Assembly (NCBI RefSeq): GCF_017875315.1
Contig: NZ_JAGGMM010000003.1
Span: 434,001 to 498,000, forward strand
Direction of reading: 5' to 3'
From: Methanomicrobium sp. W14
GTDB taxonomy: Archaea; Halobacteriota; Methanomicrobia; Methanomicrobiales; Methanomicrobiaceae
Length of the DNA stretch: 64,000 nt
This document shows positions 10,249 through 20,154 of this stretch, piece by piece (position 1 is the first letter of the stretch; each line of letters starts with the position of its first letter). The notes under the pieces were generated by a model. That model did not search any database. It saw nothing but the letters and a program-made list of their open reading frames with translations, and was not told the origin of the DNA. The translations under genes and the position numbers were made by a program.

Positions 10249-11241
10249 TTATTCACAGTTACTTCCGGTTCTGGCGCGAAAACGGTCTCCCTTTCCTTTT
10301 ATCAGGTCCAGCTTTTTCATGTCCTGAAGAATATCTGCGACGTATTCCTTTTCAAGATCAAATATAAATTCATCACCTGTTTCATGAAAAGAAAACCCGG
10401 CGTTTTTTATTTCCAACGCTATCTCCTCTGATGAAGCTTTTTCCGTTTTTTCAAGGAATTCCAGGACCTTCTGGGCAATGAGGGTCTTTAAAGATATATT
10501 CTCTTTCAGGTGCAGATAAGAATTCTCGTCGACATCCAGCCCTTCTGTAAGGGTATCCACGTCGGCAAATGCTGTACTGAACGCAAATTCAGGGGGTGTC
10601 GTAACCTGGCATTCAAAACCTGACATTACGTTCACGATAGTTTTTATGCCGTATTTTTTCCTGTTCTCCTCGGAAGACCCCTCGAAAATGACATCACACG
10701 GAAGCGAGATTAAAAGTTCATTTGCACACTTTGTCTTACGGAGATATTTTTTGCCGTCAACAGTTTCAATCATACCGTTTTCATCCAGAACGGGAATCAC
10801 ATCTTTCATCAACGGTTCAGAATTGTCTGCATATCCCGATTTTGAATTAGTGCCGTCTGTAACATCGGTCTCTTCATTTGTCCCGGGAATCTCCCCGTTT
10901 TCATTAAGAACACCTGCCCCGGGGTCCTCTGAAATGCACTCTTTGTCATCTCTTAAATCCAGGAATTCGCTGACATTCTTTTCAAGAGACTCAAGATCGT
11001 TTAAAGCGGCACTGTAAACTTCCTTAAAAAATGCAGCTATTTCATCAGTATTTTTGTTCAGGGCCTTTGATTCTTCCAGTATGAAATCCCTGAAATTTTT
11101 TATCCCTGCCTTGTAAACAGTATCACTGACAAGCGTTCTGACGCTTTTTGTCTTTACCCTTATGCCCTTTTCACGAAGCCTTTTTGAAAACTCCTCTGCA
11201 TCGTTCAGGGAATAAAAAACCAATGTCTCTTCAAACACCAT
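10249..11241 (-). CDS. Uncharacterised protein with a C-terminal winged-helix-like region
   Basis: 330 aa, not recognised. The N-terminal half is charged, with an acidic low-complexity linker around the middle (runs of E, D, G, N). The C-terminal ~80 aa (KVLEFLEKTEKASSEEIALE ... KKLDLIKGKGDRFRA) looks like a winged-helix DNA- or protein-binding fold. The ATG at 11241 is preceded by GGGTG at a suitable distance, so I prefer it to an ATG 12 codons upstream. It diverges from the PolD small-subunit gene across 106 bp, which could mean a replication or repair link, but that is only positional. Confidence 0.7.
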   Translation of the reverse strand: MVFEETLVFYSLNDAEEFSKRLREKGIRVKTKSVRTLVSDTVYKAGIKNFRDFILEESKALNKNTDEIAAFFKEVYSAALNDLESLEKNVSEFLDLRDDKECISEDPGAGVLNENGEIPGTNEETDVTDGTNSKSGYADNSEPLMKDVIPVLDENGMIETVDGKKYLRKTKCANELLISLPCDVIFEGSSEENRKKYGIKTIVNVMSGFECQVTTPPEFAFSTAFADVDTLTEGLDVDENSYLHLKENISLKTLIAQKVLEFLEKTEKASSEEIALEIKNAGFSFHETGDEFIFDLEKEYVADILQDMKKLDLIKGKGDRFRARTGSNCE

Positions 11242-11347
11242 TAATACGCACCCTTTGGAAAAGGTTATGTCCGCCAAACCTATTTAAACAGTCAGGAGGA
11301 ATCAGCACTATTTTTACAGCACAGCACAAACATAGAATGCGTTTAAC

Positions 11348-12895
11348 ATGGATGTGAAAGGGGAGATTATCCGCAGATTTCTGGAGGCAGACCTTCAGGT
11401 CCACCCTGATGTCGTCATTGCAATCCAGGAATCCAATGACCCCTCTTTAATAGATGAAATAATAAAAAACGTCCCGAAAGAAGCTCCGGTAGCTCTTCCC
11501 AGGCACATCCCCGGCTATAAAAACAAGGACTTCGAGCCTCCGCCCCCCCGAATGAAAATACCTGTACCAAAACCTGAAGAGGCAGAGGAAGCAAAGGAGA
11601 CTGACGGGACAAGGTTCGTTTCTGGTGCGGACTTTGAAATAGTCTACGGAAAACCCGAGGAACACAAAAACGGAGTGGACTATACTGACTTTATATATTA
11701 CTTCAGGGACAGGTATGAGAAGCTCTCAAAGATGCTTAGGGGGAGAGGAGACCCCATGCCTATCTCCGCCCTCACCCAGACGACAAGGTACAGGCAGCAG
11801 ACAGTCACCATAACAGGAATGATATCAGAGGTCAGAAACACAGGAAAAGGCCACAGGATAGCAGTCCTTGAAGACCCGACCGATACGATAAACGTCCTCT
11901 TCTACAATCCCCAGAACGGGTCTTCGAATTATACAAAAAAAGACCCTGAAAAAGAGAAAAAACGCCAGGAAGTCTATGAAGAAGCCGAAAGGCTCATTCC
12001 CGACGAGGTTATAATGGTCAAAGGCTCACTGTCAAACGAAGGTACAATAGTCTTTGCGGACGAACTTTTCAGGCCTGACATACCCTTACGAAACGCACCA
12101 TACAAGTGCCCCAACCCTGCAAAGGCGGTTTTTATATCGGATGTACACGTGGGAAGCAACACGTTTCTCAGTGAGCAGTGGGAAAGGTTTTCAGACTGGC
12201 TTCACACGTGCGATGCAAAGTACCTCCTTATAGCAGGTGACCTTGTCGACGGCATAGGAATATACCCTGACCAGGACAAGGAGCTTACCGTCCCGAACAT
12301 CTACAAGCAATATGAAATTTTTGCAAAAATGCTCTCTAAGCTGCCGGAAAACCTCGACATAATAATTTCACCGGGAAACCACGACGCAATAAGGGGTTCC
12401 GAGCCGCAGCCGGCACTTCCGGACGTTTTTACGGAGCACTTCCCAAAAAACGTGACACTTGTCGAAAATCCCGCGATGGTAAACCTGCAGGGTGTGCGTG
12501 TCCTGATGTACCACGGGAGGTCGTACGACGACCTCATATCAATGATACCGGGTGCATCATACAACCACCCCGAGGAGATGATGAAGGAGATGCTTATCAG
12601 GCGTCACCTTGCGTGCACATACGGCCTCAGGACACCGATTTATGCCGCAAAAGAGGACAGGCTCATAATAGACCCTATACCTGAGATATTTCATACCGGC
12701 CACGTGCATATCTGCGGTCTTATGAAGTACAGGGGGGTTTTGTGCATCAACACCGGTACATGGCAGTCCCAGACGTCTTTTCAGAAGCAGATGAATATTC
12801 AGCCGACTCCCGCAAGGGCTTTCGTCGTCGACCTGCACACCCTTGAACACAAACTTTACGACTTCAACGAAGAGACTGTAAAGGTTGTGCAATAA
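11348..12895 (+). CDS. polB: DNA polymerase D (family D/Pol II) small subunit DP1
   Basis: 515 aa. The N-terminus is a short helical domain followed by a proline-rich linker, then an OB-fold segment (around QQTVTITGMISEVRN), then the calcineurin-like phosphoesterase domain with intact metal-binding motifs: FISDVHVGSN, IAGDLVDG, SPGNHDA, MYHGRSYDD and HTGHVH. DP1 is the proofreading 3'-5' exonuclease subunit of the euryarchaeal replicative polymerase PolD and partners DP2, which is not in this window. Length is typical. Probably monocistronic; TATTTAAA near 11281 could be its TATA box. Confidence 0.96.
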   Translation: MDVKGEIIRRFLEADLQVHPDVVIAIQESNDPSLIDEIIKNVPKEAPVALPRHIPGYKNKDFEPPPPRMKIPVPKPEEAEEAKETDGTRFVSGADFEIVYGKPEEHKNGVDYTDFIYYFRDRYEKLSKMLRGRGDPMPISALTQTTRYRQQTVTITGMISEVRNTGKGHRIAVLEDPTDTINVLFYNPQNGSSNYTKKDPEKEKKRQEVYEEAERLIPDEVIMVKGSLSNEGTIVFADELFRPDIPLRNAPYKCPNPAKAVFISDVHVGSNTFLSEQWERFSDWLHTCDAKYLLIAGDLVDGIGIYPDQDKELTVPNIYKQYEIFAKMLSKLPENLDIIISPGNHDAIRGSEPQPALPDVFTEHFPKNVTLVENPAMVNLQGVRVLMYHGRSYDDLISMIPGASYNHPEEMMKEMLIRRHLACTYGLRTPIYAAKEDRLIIDPIPEIFHTGHVHICGLMKYRGVLCINTGTWQSQTSFQKQMNIQPTPARAFVVDLHTLEHKLYDFNEETVKVVQ

Positions 12896-12969
12896 AAAGA
12901 TAAATACTGATTAAATAAGAGACAAAGAATGTTTTAATCAGTAATTTGATTATTTTTCAGGCCTTAAAC

Positions 12970-13409
12970 TGACACCCGCAAATCAAAAGGTACTTTTCAG
13001 CCGCGATATTTTCTTATCCGGTCACTTTTCCTGCAACAGACATCATATCCGAGGTCCACGGGCAAAAAGCATCGAGAGGACTTGTCATCGCGGGCGTAGT
13101 ATCGTACTTGCAAGTATTATCTCTTTTTCGATAAGCCAGACGCATGATGTCTGGTCATTTCATTTCTGGAGAAAAAAAACAAGGGGAAAACACCTCTGGC
13201 TCAGAAACAACGTTTCAACGATAACAAGTCAGTTTATAGACACGACGGTGTTTATGTTCGTGGGGTTTTACGCGGTGTCTCCCCTTTATACCGCAGGTTT
13301 TATCTTTAAAATGATAATCCCCTATTGGATTCTGAAAGTCGCCGCCGCACTTGTTGACACGCCGCTGTGCTATCTCGGGGTATCCTGGATGAAAAAATCC
13401 ACGGACTAA
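12970..13409 (+). pseudogene. Degraded VUT-family (queuosine precursor transporter-like) gene
   Basis: Two adjacent frames together read as a decayed member of the VUT_1 (YhhQ/queuosine precursor transporter) family. The first (about 12973-13135) reads SYPVTFPATDIISEVHGQKA and ends at an in-frame TAA. The second (about 13132-13409) resumes with SQTHDVWSFHFWRKKT, then RGKHLWLRNNVSTITSQFID and ILKVAAALVDTPLCYLGV. A stop precedes the first part, no start codon is present, and the N-terminal helices plus a segment between the two parts are missing. It is non-functional as it stands, with deletion plus frameshift. Confidence 0.8.
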
Positions 13410-13471
13410 AAAACAAATTAAATATTTTTTTGCAAATGCAATTTATGCGGGGCCGAAAAAAATATCACATA

Positions 13472-13486
13472 AAAACCTTTGGTTTT
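13472..13486. promoter_or_regulatory. Short dyad upstream of the pyrophosphatase gene
   Basis: AAAACC-TTT-GGTTTT, a perfect 6-bp inverted repeat in the non-coding stretch (13410-13624) before hppA. It could be a hairpin or an operator; nothing else in the stretch is recognisable. Confidence 0.35.
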
Positions 13487-13624
13487 GGTATGATCTTTCG
13501 TCTATTGTTGAAAGGATAATTGTCTTTGGTCGACTGAAAGCGGATTTTTTTTATTATTGAAGTCAACATTTATAGGCAAATTGGTACTTTGGGGTACCCC
13601 TGGATTTCAGGTTTTCCCAGAGGG

Positions 13625-15673
13625 ATGGTAGAAAAAATTATGGATATGTTGATCTATCTTGCACCTGTATGCGCTCTCTTAGGGCTTCTTTTTGCAGGAT
13701 ATTCTTTCAGGAATGTCAAAAAAGAAGGTGAGGGCACTGAGGTCATGAAAAAGATCACCGCGGCAATTCATACCGGCGCTATGGTCTACCTTAACAGGCA
13801 GTACCGTGCAATCGCTGTTTTCGTCGTGGTGTTTGCAATAGTAATTGCAGTTCTTCTGCCAAACGGAGCTCTTACCGCAGGATGTTTTGTCCTCGGTGCA
13901 GTGCTTTCGGCAACGGCAGGATACATAGGAATGTTTACGGCAACAAATGCAAACGGAAGAACAACAAACGCCGCAACCCGCGGCATTGCTGATGCATTCA
14001 AGGTCTCGTTTGCAAGCGGAACCGTTATGGGCATGAGCGTTGTCGGTCTCGGCCTGTTCGGTCTTTCGATTGCATTCATCGGTCTGACCGACATCCTTGC
14101 CGGAGCCGATATGAGCACAATCGTAAACACTCTTGCAGGGTTCTCACTCGGAGCTTCATCAATCGCTCTCTTCGCCCGTGTCGGCGGCGGTATATTCACA
14201 AAGGCCGCAGACGTCGGCGCTGACCTCGTAGGAAAGGTAGAGGCTGGAATTCCTGAAGACGACCCGAGAAACCCGGCTGTTATCGCCGACAACGTCGGGG
14301 ACAATGTCGGAGATATCGCAGGTATGGGTGCTGACCTTTACGAGTCTTACGTCGGATCGATTATTGCAACAATGCTTCTTGCAGCATCAACCGCGGCCAT
14401 CACATTCCCAGGAATCCCGATGATAAACGTAATTATGGTCCCGATGACCATTGCGGCTCTCGGAATTGTAGGGTCTATTATAGGGACTTTCTTTGTACGC
14501 ACAAAAAAGACCGAATCTTCCGCCATCCATATGGCTTTTAACCTCGGTCTTATCGTGGCGCTTGTACTTGTTGTTATCGCGTCATACTTCGTGACAAATA
14601 TGCTTCTCGGCGACTTCGGGTTCAACGTATTCCTCTCAACTGTAGCAGGTCTTGTGGCAGGGTTTATAATCGGCCAGATAACCGAATACTACACGTCGTT
14701 TGAGAGAAAGCCGACCCTTACAATAGCAAAGTCATGCGAGACCGGTGCCGCTACAAACATCATTACCGGATTTGCAAAGGGAATGGAGTCTACGGTCTGG
14801 TCCGTCATCGTTATCGGAGTCGCAATATACATCGCATTCCACCTCTCGGGTCTTTACGGTATAGCAATATCTGCTGTCGGTATGCTTGCAACACTCGGAA
14901 TATCCCTTGCAGTCGACGCATACGGTCCTGTTGCAGACAACGCAGGGGGTATTGCAGAGATGAGCCACCAGAAGCCTGAAGTAAGAAAAATTACCGACAC
15001 TCTTGACGCAGTCGGAAACACGACCGCTGCTATCGGCAAGGGTTTTGCAATCGGCTCGGCCGCATTAACCGCTCTTGCTCTCTTCGCATCATACGGCATC
15101 GCAGTCGGTCTTGAGTACATCGATGTAATGAACGCAGGCGTATTCATTGGTCTTTTAATCGGTGCAATGCTTCCTTTCCTCTTCTCGTCCATGACGATGA
15201 TGGCTGTAGGCCGTGCCGCATACGAGATAGTAATCGAGGTCCGCAGGCAGTTTAAGGAGATTACAGGCTTAATGGAAGGAGAGGCGGACCCTGACTACGA
15301 GAAGTGCATTGCAATCTCGACGCACTCTGCATTAAAGGAAATGATTGCTCCGGGTATTCTTGCAATCGCAGCTCCTCTTGTAGTAGGAAAAATCCTCGGT
15401 GCAGGTGCACTCGGAGGTCTTCTCGCAGGTTCTCTTGTCTCAGGATTTATGCTTGCAATCACAATGGCAAACGCCGGTGGTGCATGGGACAATGCAAAGA
15501 AGTACATTGAACTCGGAAACTACGGCGGAAAAGGCTCTGAGGCGCACAAGGCAGGTGTCACCGGAGATACCGTCGGTGACCCGTTCAAGGACACATCAGG
15601 CCCTGCAATCAACATCCTCCTAAAGCTTATGAGCATAGTGGCTGTTGTATTCGCACCGCTGTTTATCCTTTAA
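13625..15673 (+). CDS. hppA: K+-dependent membrane-bound pyrophosphatase (H+ or Na+ pump)
   Basis: About 682 aa with some 16 membrane helices. The substrate and metal site is intact: [44 protein letters not shown], and later [16 protein letters not shown] and [15 protein letters not shown]. The type-determining position reads [10 protein letters not shown] (alanine where K+-independent enzymes have lysine), so it is the K+-dependent subfamily. These couple PPi hydrolysis to Na+ or H+ export, and I cannot tell which ion. Starts: ATG 13625 or 13640; a TTG at 13589 would add an unrelated leader. No partner gene is needed. Confidence 0.95.
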   Translation: MVEKIMDMLIYLAPVCALLGLLFAGYSFRNVKKEGEGTEVMKKITAAIHTGAMVYLNRQYRAIAVFVVVFAIVIAVLLPNGALTAGCFVLGAVLSATAGYIGMFTATNANGRTTNAATRGIADAFKVSFASGTVMGMSVVGLGLFGLSIAFIGLTDILAGADMSTIVNTLAGFSLGASSIALFARVGGGIFTKAADVGADLVGKVEAGIPEDDPRNPAVIADNVGDNVGDIAGMGADLYESYVGSIIATMLLAASTAAITFPGIPMINVIMVPMTIAALGIVGSIIGTFFVRTKKTESSAIHMAFNLGLIVALVLVVIASYFVTNMLLGDFGFNVFLSTVAGLVAGFIIGQITEYYTSFERKPTLTIAKSCETGAATNIITGFAKGMESTVWSVIVIGVAIYIAFHLSGLYGIAISAVGMLATLGISLAVDAYGPVADNAGGIAEMSHQKPEVRKITDTLDAVGNTTAAIGKGFAIGSAALTALALFASYGIAVGLEYIDVMNAGVFIGLLIGAMLPFLFSSMTMMAVGRAAYEIVIEVRRQFKEITGLMEGEADPDYEKCIAISTHSALKEMIAPGILAIAAPLVVGKILGAGALGGLLAGSLVSGFMLAITMANAGGAWDNAKKYIELGNYGGKGSEAHKAGVTGDTVGDPFKDTSGPAINILLKLMSIVAVVFAPLFIL

Positions 15674-15810
15674 ATTCAATTAAACACTTTTTTTACGGAA
15701 TGTTTTTTATTTTCTTTTAATCCTGAAGAAATGTCTATTTAGCCTCTTGAACCTGTTATCACCCTGAGAACACGTAGACTATTGTGGCGTAAGATGTATC
15801 TAATATAAAA

Positions 15811-15843
15811 TTCAACTTTCAGTCAGTCCGACTGAAAATTGAA
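15811..15843. promoter_or_regulatory. 14-bp inverted repeat next to a TATA-like box
   Basis: TTCAACTTTCAGTC, a 5-nt spacer, then GACTGAAAATTGAA: arms match at 13 of 14 positions. It directly follows TAATATAAAA (15801-15810), a good archaeal TATA box. A transcription start about 25 nt downstream would therefore fall inside the repeat. That is where a repressor operator or a leader hairpin would act on the gene at 15887. Confidence 0.5.
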
Positions 15844-15886
15844 GGTTACGCGTTAATGTTCGAAAGCCTGCCGGAAAAAGAAAACG

Positions 15887-16678
15887 ATGGAAAATAAAAT
15901 GAAAACAGGAATACCGTCACTGCAATTAATTTTTGTTATATTGGTAATTATGCCGGCATTTTTTGTTTACTCTGCCCAGGCCGCCCCATCTTTTGAAAAC
16001 GGTGACAACAGTATTCAGCCGATATCAATAACAATCACATCACCTGAAAACGGTTCAAAAATTTACAGCGATGTAGTCCCCCACAGGCTGAGGGTCCTTG
16101 CAAATATATCCTCCGAATACGGTATTGCAAAAATTACACTTGAAAGCGACTATGAGACAAAAGAGACAATACCTTCGGAAAATATAGCCGATGAGATTTG
16201 TTTTAACGGCAGTGGGGAAAAATCAGTCGTTGTTAGAGTTTGGGACGATAAAGGAAACTCTGCTTATGAAAAAACCGAATTTACAATAATTACGGGACCT
16301 CCGCCGCCACCAGTGGTTTCTGTGTACGGCAGGGTCACCGGTACGGACGGCGAACCTGTAGAAGGCTGCATTGTAAGCGTCAATTCGACTGTTTTCAGTT
16401 CAAAAGGTGTGTACACCGGCTCTGCCAATACGACTGACTCAGACGGCAGGTATATTGTTGAAAATGTCCCGGGGCGAAAAGTTAAAATTTCAGCGGAAAA
16501 AGAAGGCTTCAAAGACTATTCAGTCCCGGAAAGCTTTGAAGAAACGGTCAGTGAGTTCAACATTACAATGGAGCCGGAAAAAAAGGAATCTGCCGGTTCT
16601 GGATTTGCAGCCGTGATTTTTGGGATTTTAGCCGCATTATGTATCATGACTTTTATTTTTGAGGGAAAAAACAAATAA
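15887..16678 (+). CDS. Membrane-anchored extracellular protein with a carboxypeptidase-regulatory-like domain
   Basis: 263 aa. N-terminal signal peptide (hydrophobic stretch ending VYSAQAAPS), an Ig-like segment containing ITSPENGSKIY (about residues 45-130), a PPPPP linker, and a CarboxypepD_reg-like beta-sandwich starting VYGRVTGTDGEPVEGC and including DSDGRYIVENVPG. It ends with a transmembrane helix and a short basic tail (FEGKNK). The domains suggest a surface-exposed binding or structural protein; function unknown. It is followed 85 nt later by a small membrane protein that may be co-transcribed. Confidence 0.8.
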   Translation: MENKMKTGIPSLQLIFVILVIMPAFFVYSAQAAPSFENGDNSIQPISITITSPENGSKIYSDVVPHRLRVLANISSEYGIAKITLESDYETKETIPSENIADEICFNGSGEKSVVVRVWDDKGNSAYEKTEFTIITGPPPPPVVSVYGRVTGTDGEPVEGCIVSVNSTVFSSKGVYTGSANTTDSDGRYIVENVPGRKVKISAEKEGFKDYSVPESFEETVSEFNITMEPEKKESAGSGFAAVIFGILAALCIMTFIFEGKNK

Positions 16679-16763
16679 CAGGCCAGGGGGATTACGGGTT
16701 TTAAAGTGTGCGGAGCTTTACAATTGAAATGCTGTTGAACAAAAAAAAGGAGTCATATAAAAA

Positions 16764-17273
16764 ATGAATGAATTTTACTTTCGTATTGCCGTAACAGAGA
16801 TTGTTCTGGTATTATTTTTCACTGCGGCAGCGATAATTGTGGACGTTTTCGGAGTGTATAACGCCGGTCTGAATATGTTGATATTTATTCTTCCTCTCCT
16901 GGTAGTGTACTTAGGGACAGAAAGTATAGATTTGTCAGGCGCATTTGAGACATCCGGTTCGGGCGGTTTCCTAAAATCAGAGCAGTTTATTTTTCTGGTT
17001 TTATCCTTTGTTGCACCCTTCATCGTCTTCTTAGTGGTGATACCCGTTATACAGGCATATTCGTCGTCATTTTCACAGCTTTTTCACGCCGGAATTACAG
17101 GAGGGCTTTTTAATTCCTATATCAGGATAGCCGGCTCTCACCTTGTCCCGTCACTGTGTTTTGGAGTTGCAGGGACAGCCGGCCTTCTGAAAAAGAATTA
17201 TACTATATACTCTCTGGCACTTCTTGCCGCGGGATATTTTGTAATGTTTCTGAATTCCATGGGAGGATTATAA
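16764..17273 (+). CDS. Small polytopic membrane protein, unknown function
   Basis: 169 aa with about five hydrophobic segments and few charged residues. I recognise no family. AAGGAG sits 10 nt before the ATG and supports the start. It shares direction with the secreted protein upstream and converges on the PepSY-like gene. Confidence 0.75.
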   Translation: MNEFYFRIAVTEIVLVLFFTAAAIIVDVFGVYNAGLNMLIFILPLLVVYLGTESIDLSGAFETSGSGGFLKSEQFIFLVLSFVAPFIVFLVVIPVIQAYSSSFSQLFHAGITGGLFNSYIRIAGSHLVPSLCFGVAGTAGLLKKNYTIYSLALLAAGYFVMFLNSMGGL

Positions 17274-17292
17274 ATAAATTTCATGGAATTTT

Positions 17293-18147
17293 TCACAAAT
17301 ATGAACTCTTCATATAAACCTCACCGGTCTGTGCGTCTATTGAGACAATTCCTCCTGTAAGAGTGTAGTCCTTTGGTTTTCCAGTGATTTCAACCTGCCA
17401 TACCAGCTTTTGGGAATCTTTTTCAGGGTAATCCACCATAAGCTGAGCTGACGAACTATTTACAACAATTCCGTCAAACTGCTTCTCTGCAATCTCCAGC
17501 GCTTCACCCTCACTTATCTTCGGGACAAGAGAGACCTCTGTGTCCCTGCATACTGAGACGTAGTTTAAAATGTCTCCGGTCGAAGGGCTTACTGAAACCG
17601 ATGCCCTTTTGAACAAAATGACACCGTCCTCTTCTGCGGCAAATAAAAAGGAGTACTCTTTATAGCTTCCATGGTCGAGGAGTTTTGCATCAGTCGTTTC
17701 CAGACTTCTGTCAAGGCAGAAAGACGCATTCTCTTTTAAAAAATCACGGGCTTTCTTTTCGGCTTCTTCTATTGTTATATTCAAACCAGACAAACTGCTG
17801 CGTTCTGAAGAAAATACCGCACGGACGACTGCAAAAGTCTCATTATCAACATAATATCCACCGCCGTCTCCGGTTGAAAAATGGTAAAAATTTCCGAAAC
17901 CAGTCTCTTCCATGCCCTCAAATGTGAGGTTTAAGGACGAATTCCCAACTAACTTAAGAACGGAATTTTCTGCCATTGTTTCCGGAGAATTTTCAGCTAA
18001 AATGACAGATGCATTAGTCTTTTTTTCATCCCCCGTGCTGTTAAACCCGAAATCCTGGGAATAAAAGATCGCAAATGCTGCAAAAGCAAAAATAACGACA
18101 GCAGCTGTGATGCAGTACAGGTATATTTTCTTTAAATCCACAGTCAT
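17293..18147 (-). CDS. Membrane-anchored PepSY-like protein
   Basis: 284 aa: one N-terminal membrane anchor (about residues 10-28), then an extracytoplasmic region with two PepSY-type repeats. The second is clearest, with EGEALEIAEKQFDG, then WQVEITGK and GGIVSIDAQTGEVYM at the very C-terminus. PepSY domains are associated with inhibition or chaperoning of extracytoplasmic proteases and with surface proteins. No protease gene lies alongside, so the role here is open. AGGGG immediately before the ATG is a close but usable binding site. Confidence 0.78.
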   Translation of the reverse strand: MTVDLKKIYLYCITAAVVIFAFAAFAIFYSQDFGFNSTGDEKKTNASVILAENSPETMAENSVLKLVGNSSLNLTFEGMEETGFGNFYHFSTGDGGGYYVDNETFAVVRAVFSSERSSLSGLNITIEEAEKKARDFLKENASFCLDRSLETTDAKLLDHGSYKEYSFLFAAEEDGVILFKRASVSVSPSTGDILNYVSVCRDTEVSLVPKISEGEALEIAEKQFDGIVVNSSSAQLMVDYPEKDSQKLVWQVEITGKPKDYTLTGGIVSIDAQTGEVYMKSSYL

Positions 18148-18262
18148 CCCCTAAAAATATAACTGCATAAAAATAAGTGAATAATACTATATATTTTCTG
18201 GTATTTTATAAACACAATTTATATAGGGACGTCACGTAAAAAAACATATGTCTGAGGACCTG

Positions 18263-18275
18263 GTACTACGAGTAC
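18263..18275. promoter_or_regulatory. Small perfect dyad between divergent genes
   Basis: GTACT-ACG-AGTAC, 5-bp arms, in the 210-bp region between the leftward PepSY-like gene and the rightward MscS gene. Candidate operator, weak evidence by itself. Confidence 0.3.
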
Positions 18276-18357
18276 ATAAAATACTATAATCCCGGCAAAA
18301 TGTTTCATCACTTTTCAAATGTTTATCTGGTTATAAGTCCAAACAATTAGGGCTAAA

Positions 18358-19383
18358 ATGTCAGACATAGTAACTGCAGTCGCCTTTGTCCTTGCCGGAA
18401 TTGTCATTTCATACGCTGTATGCAGGCTTTTTAGGTGGCTTGAAAAAAAGGCGGACAAAACCGAATCGAAAATAGACGACATACTTGTATTGTCCCTCGG
18501 AAAACCGATAATAATAGGAATCCTCGTAACATCAGTCTTCACTGCGCTCGGCTACGTAACCCTCCCATCCTCCGCCGGGTGGATACTCCAGGGAAAATAC
18601 TTCAACACGATAATAATAATTCTTGCGACATGGATCTTCTCGACGTTTGCGCAGAACTTCATAAAACTCTACGGCAGGTGGATTTCGGAGCAGACGGAGA
18701 ACAGCATGGACGACAAAATAGTCGATGTTTTGGAAGTCTCGGTCAAATACATAATATGGTTCGTCGCGTTCCTCCTGATCCTAAGCTACCTGAACATTGA
18801 CATCACACCGCTTATAGCGGCAGGGGGCGTTGCAGGTATTGCTATAGCACTTGCGGCACAGGACCTTGTATCAAATTTCTTCGGCGGGGCCCTAATAGTC
18901 ATGGACAAGCCGTTTAAAATTGGCGACAGGATAAAAATAGACGGAAATCTCGGGGACGTGGTCTCAATCGGGCCGCGTTCCACGCGTATCCAGACACTTG
19001 ACTACCAGCTTTTAACGATTCCCAACTCAAAGATTGCAAACACGATAGTGACAAACTACGCAATGCCTGATGTAAAACTCAAAGTCAAAATACCGGTCAG
19101 TGTCGCCTATGGCAGCGACGTCAAAAGGGTAAAGGAGGTACTCTATGAGATAGCCGGGGATGCCGCAAAAAAATCGGATTATATCCTGAACAACCCGAAA
19201 CCGGGCGTTTATTTCCTGGAATTCGGGGCATCGAGCCTGGACTTCATGATGGTCCTGTGGGCGAAAAGGTTCAATATGTCATGGGAGATTAAAGACCAGG
19301 TAAACCTTGAGATAGACCGAAGGTTTGCCGAAGAGGGAATAGAGATACCCTTCCCGCAGATGGACGTCCACATGAGGGATTAA
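18358..19383 (+). CDS. MscS-family mechanosensitive ion channel
   Basis: 341 aa. Four or so N-terminal helices, then the pore helix region with GGVAGIAIALAAQDLVSNFF (the Gly/Ala-rich TM3 of MscS), the beta domain DKPFKIGDRIKIDG...STRIQTLDYQLLTIPNS and a C-terminal cage domain. It releases solutes on hypo-osmotic shock. AGGGCTAAA precedes the ATG. Stand-alone gene. Confidence 0.94.
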   Translation: MSDIVTAVAFVLAGIVISYAVCRLFRWLEKKADKTESKIDDILVLSLGKPIIIGILVTSVFTALGYVTLPSSAGWILQGKYFNTIIIILATWIFSTFAQNFIKLYGRWISEQTENSMDDKIVDVLEVSVKYIIWFVAFLLILSYLNIDITPLIAAGGVAGIAIALAAQDLVSNFFGGALIVMDKPFKIGDRIKIDGNLGDVVSIGPRSTRIQTLDYQLLTIPNSKIANTIVTNYAMPDVKLKVKIPVSVAYGSDVKRVKEVLYEIAGDAAKKSDYILNNPKPGVYFLEFGASSLDFMMVLWAKRFNMSWEIKDQVNLEIDRRFAEEGIEIPFPQMDVHMRD

Positions 19384-19512
19384 ATAACAAAAAAAATCAG
19401 ATAAATATCCTTTTACTTTTTTTGATTAACAGAAATACGTTTAAAAAAATTTCAGGGGTAAAAATCCCGGGGTTTTTTATAACATTATTATACTGTCCCG
19501 GAGAGACAGAAT

Positions 19513-20154
19513 TTATTTCTTTATAATTATCCAGAAACCGGAATCGTCGCTTATGGACTCGTATGGGATTTCCTCCTCTTCGAGGGCCGTTATAATCCTC
19601 AGCCTGTTTTCGACCGTCTTCTTCTTTCCTTCAGCGTTTCCCTTCTCCCATTCGGGGTCGTCCTTTGCCATTTGTGCACAGATCATATCCCGGACTTCCC
19701 CGTTTCCGAAGCCGCCGCCGATAAATGTAGCACCGCCGGGCTTTAACACACGCAGAATCTCATGAAAAGCCGCTTTCAGATCGTTCCAGAAAAAGATGGA
19801 GCCGCGGCTTACGATAAGGTCTGCATACAAGTCCTCAAACGGCATTTTTTCAACGTTTCCGTGGACATAGCGGCACCTGTTTTCAAGACCTGCCTCAGAA
19901 ATGTTTTTCTTCGCAAAAGCACCTGAATATTCCGACAGTTCAAGTAGGTCTATATCAAGGCCCGTTGTTTTTGCAAGCGATATCGCAAGCATTCCCGGGC
20001 CTGCACCGGCATCTATGCACTTTCCTTCCTGGACTTTCAGGGTTTTTACGATTTTTTCTGCAATTGCCGGATATGCCGGGGCAAAGAGTCCCTTTGAAAC
20101 TTTGTCCATCGCTTCGGCCTTTTCCTTATCTTTATTGTTATCCTGTGAAGACAT
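19513..20154 (-). CDS. Class I SAM-dependent methyltransferase
   Basis: 213 aa. SAM-binding motif I is CIDAGAGPGMLAISLA; an acidic loop (DLLELS), NVEKMPFEDLYADLIVSRG and VLKPGGATFIGGGFG follow, as in UbiE/Methyltransf_11 proteins. Substrate unknown. It is shorter than, and lacks the CYYS signature of, the methyltransferase family found repeatedly from 44 kb onwards. Divergent from the Gate-domain gene. Confidence 0.88.
   Translation of the reverse strand: MSSQDNNKDKEKAEAMDKVSKGLFAPAYPAIAEKIVKTLKVQEGKCIDAGAGPGMLAISLAKTTGLDIDLLELSEYSGAFAKKNISEAGLENRCRYVHGNVEKMPFEDLYADLIVSRGSIFFWNDLKAAFHEILRVLKPGGATFIGGGFGNGEVRDMICAQMAKDDPEWEKGNAEGKKKTVENRLRIITALEEEEIPYESISDDSGFWIIIKK

Noticed and set aside
13472-15843. 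CRISPR or tandem repeat arrays suggested by several inverted repeats
   Set aside because: The dyads are single, unrelated in sequence and have no regular spacing; no direct-repeat array occurs anywhere in the window.
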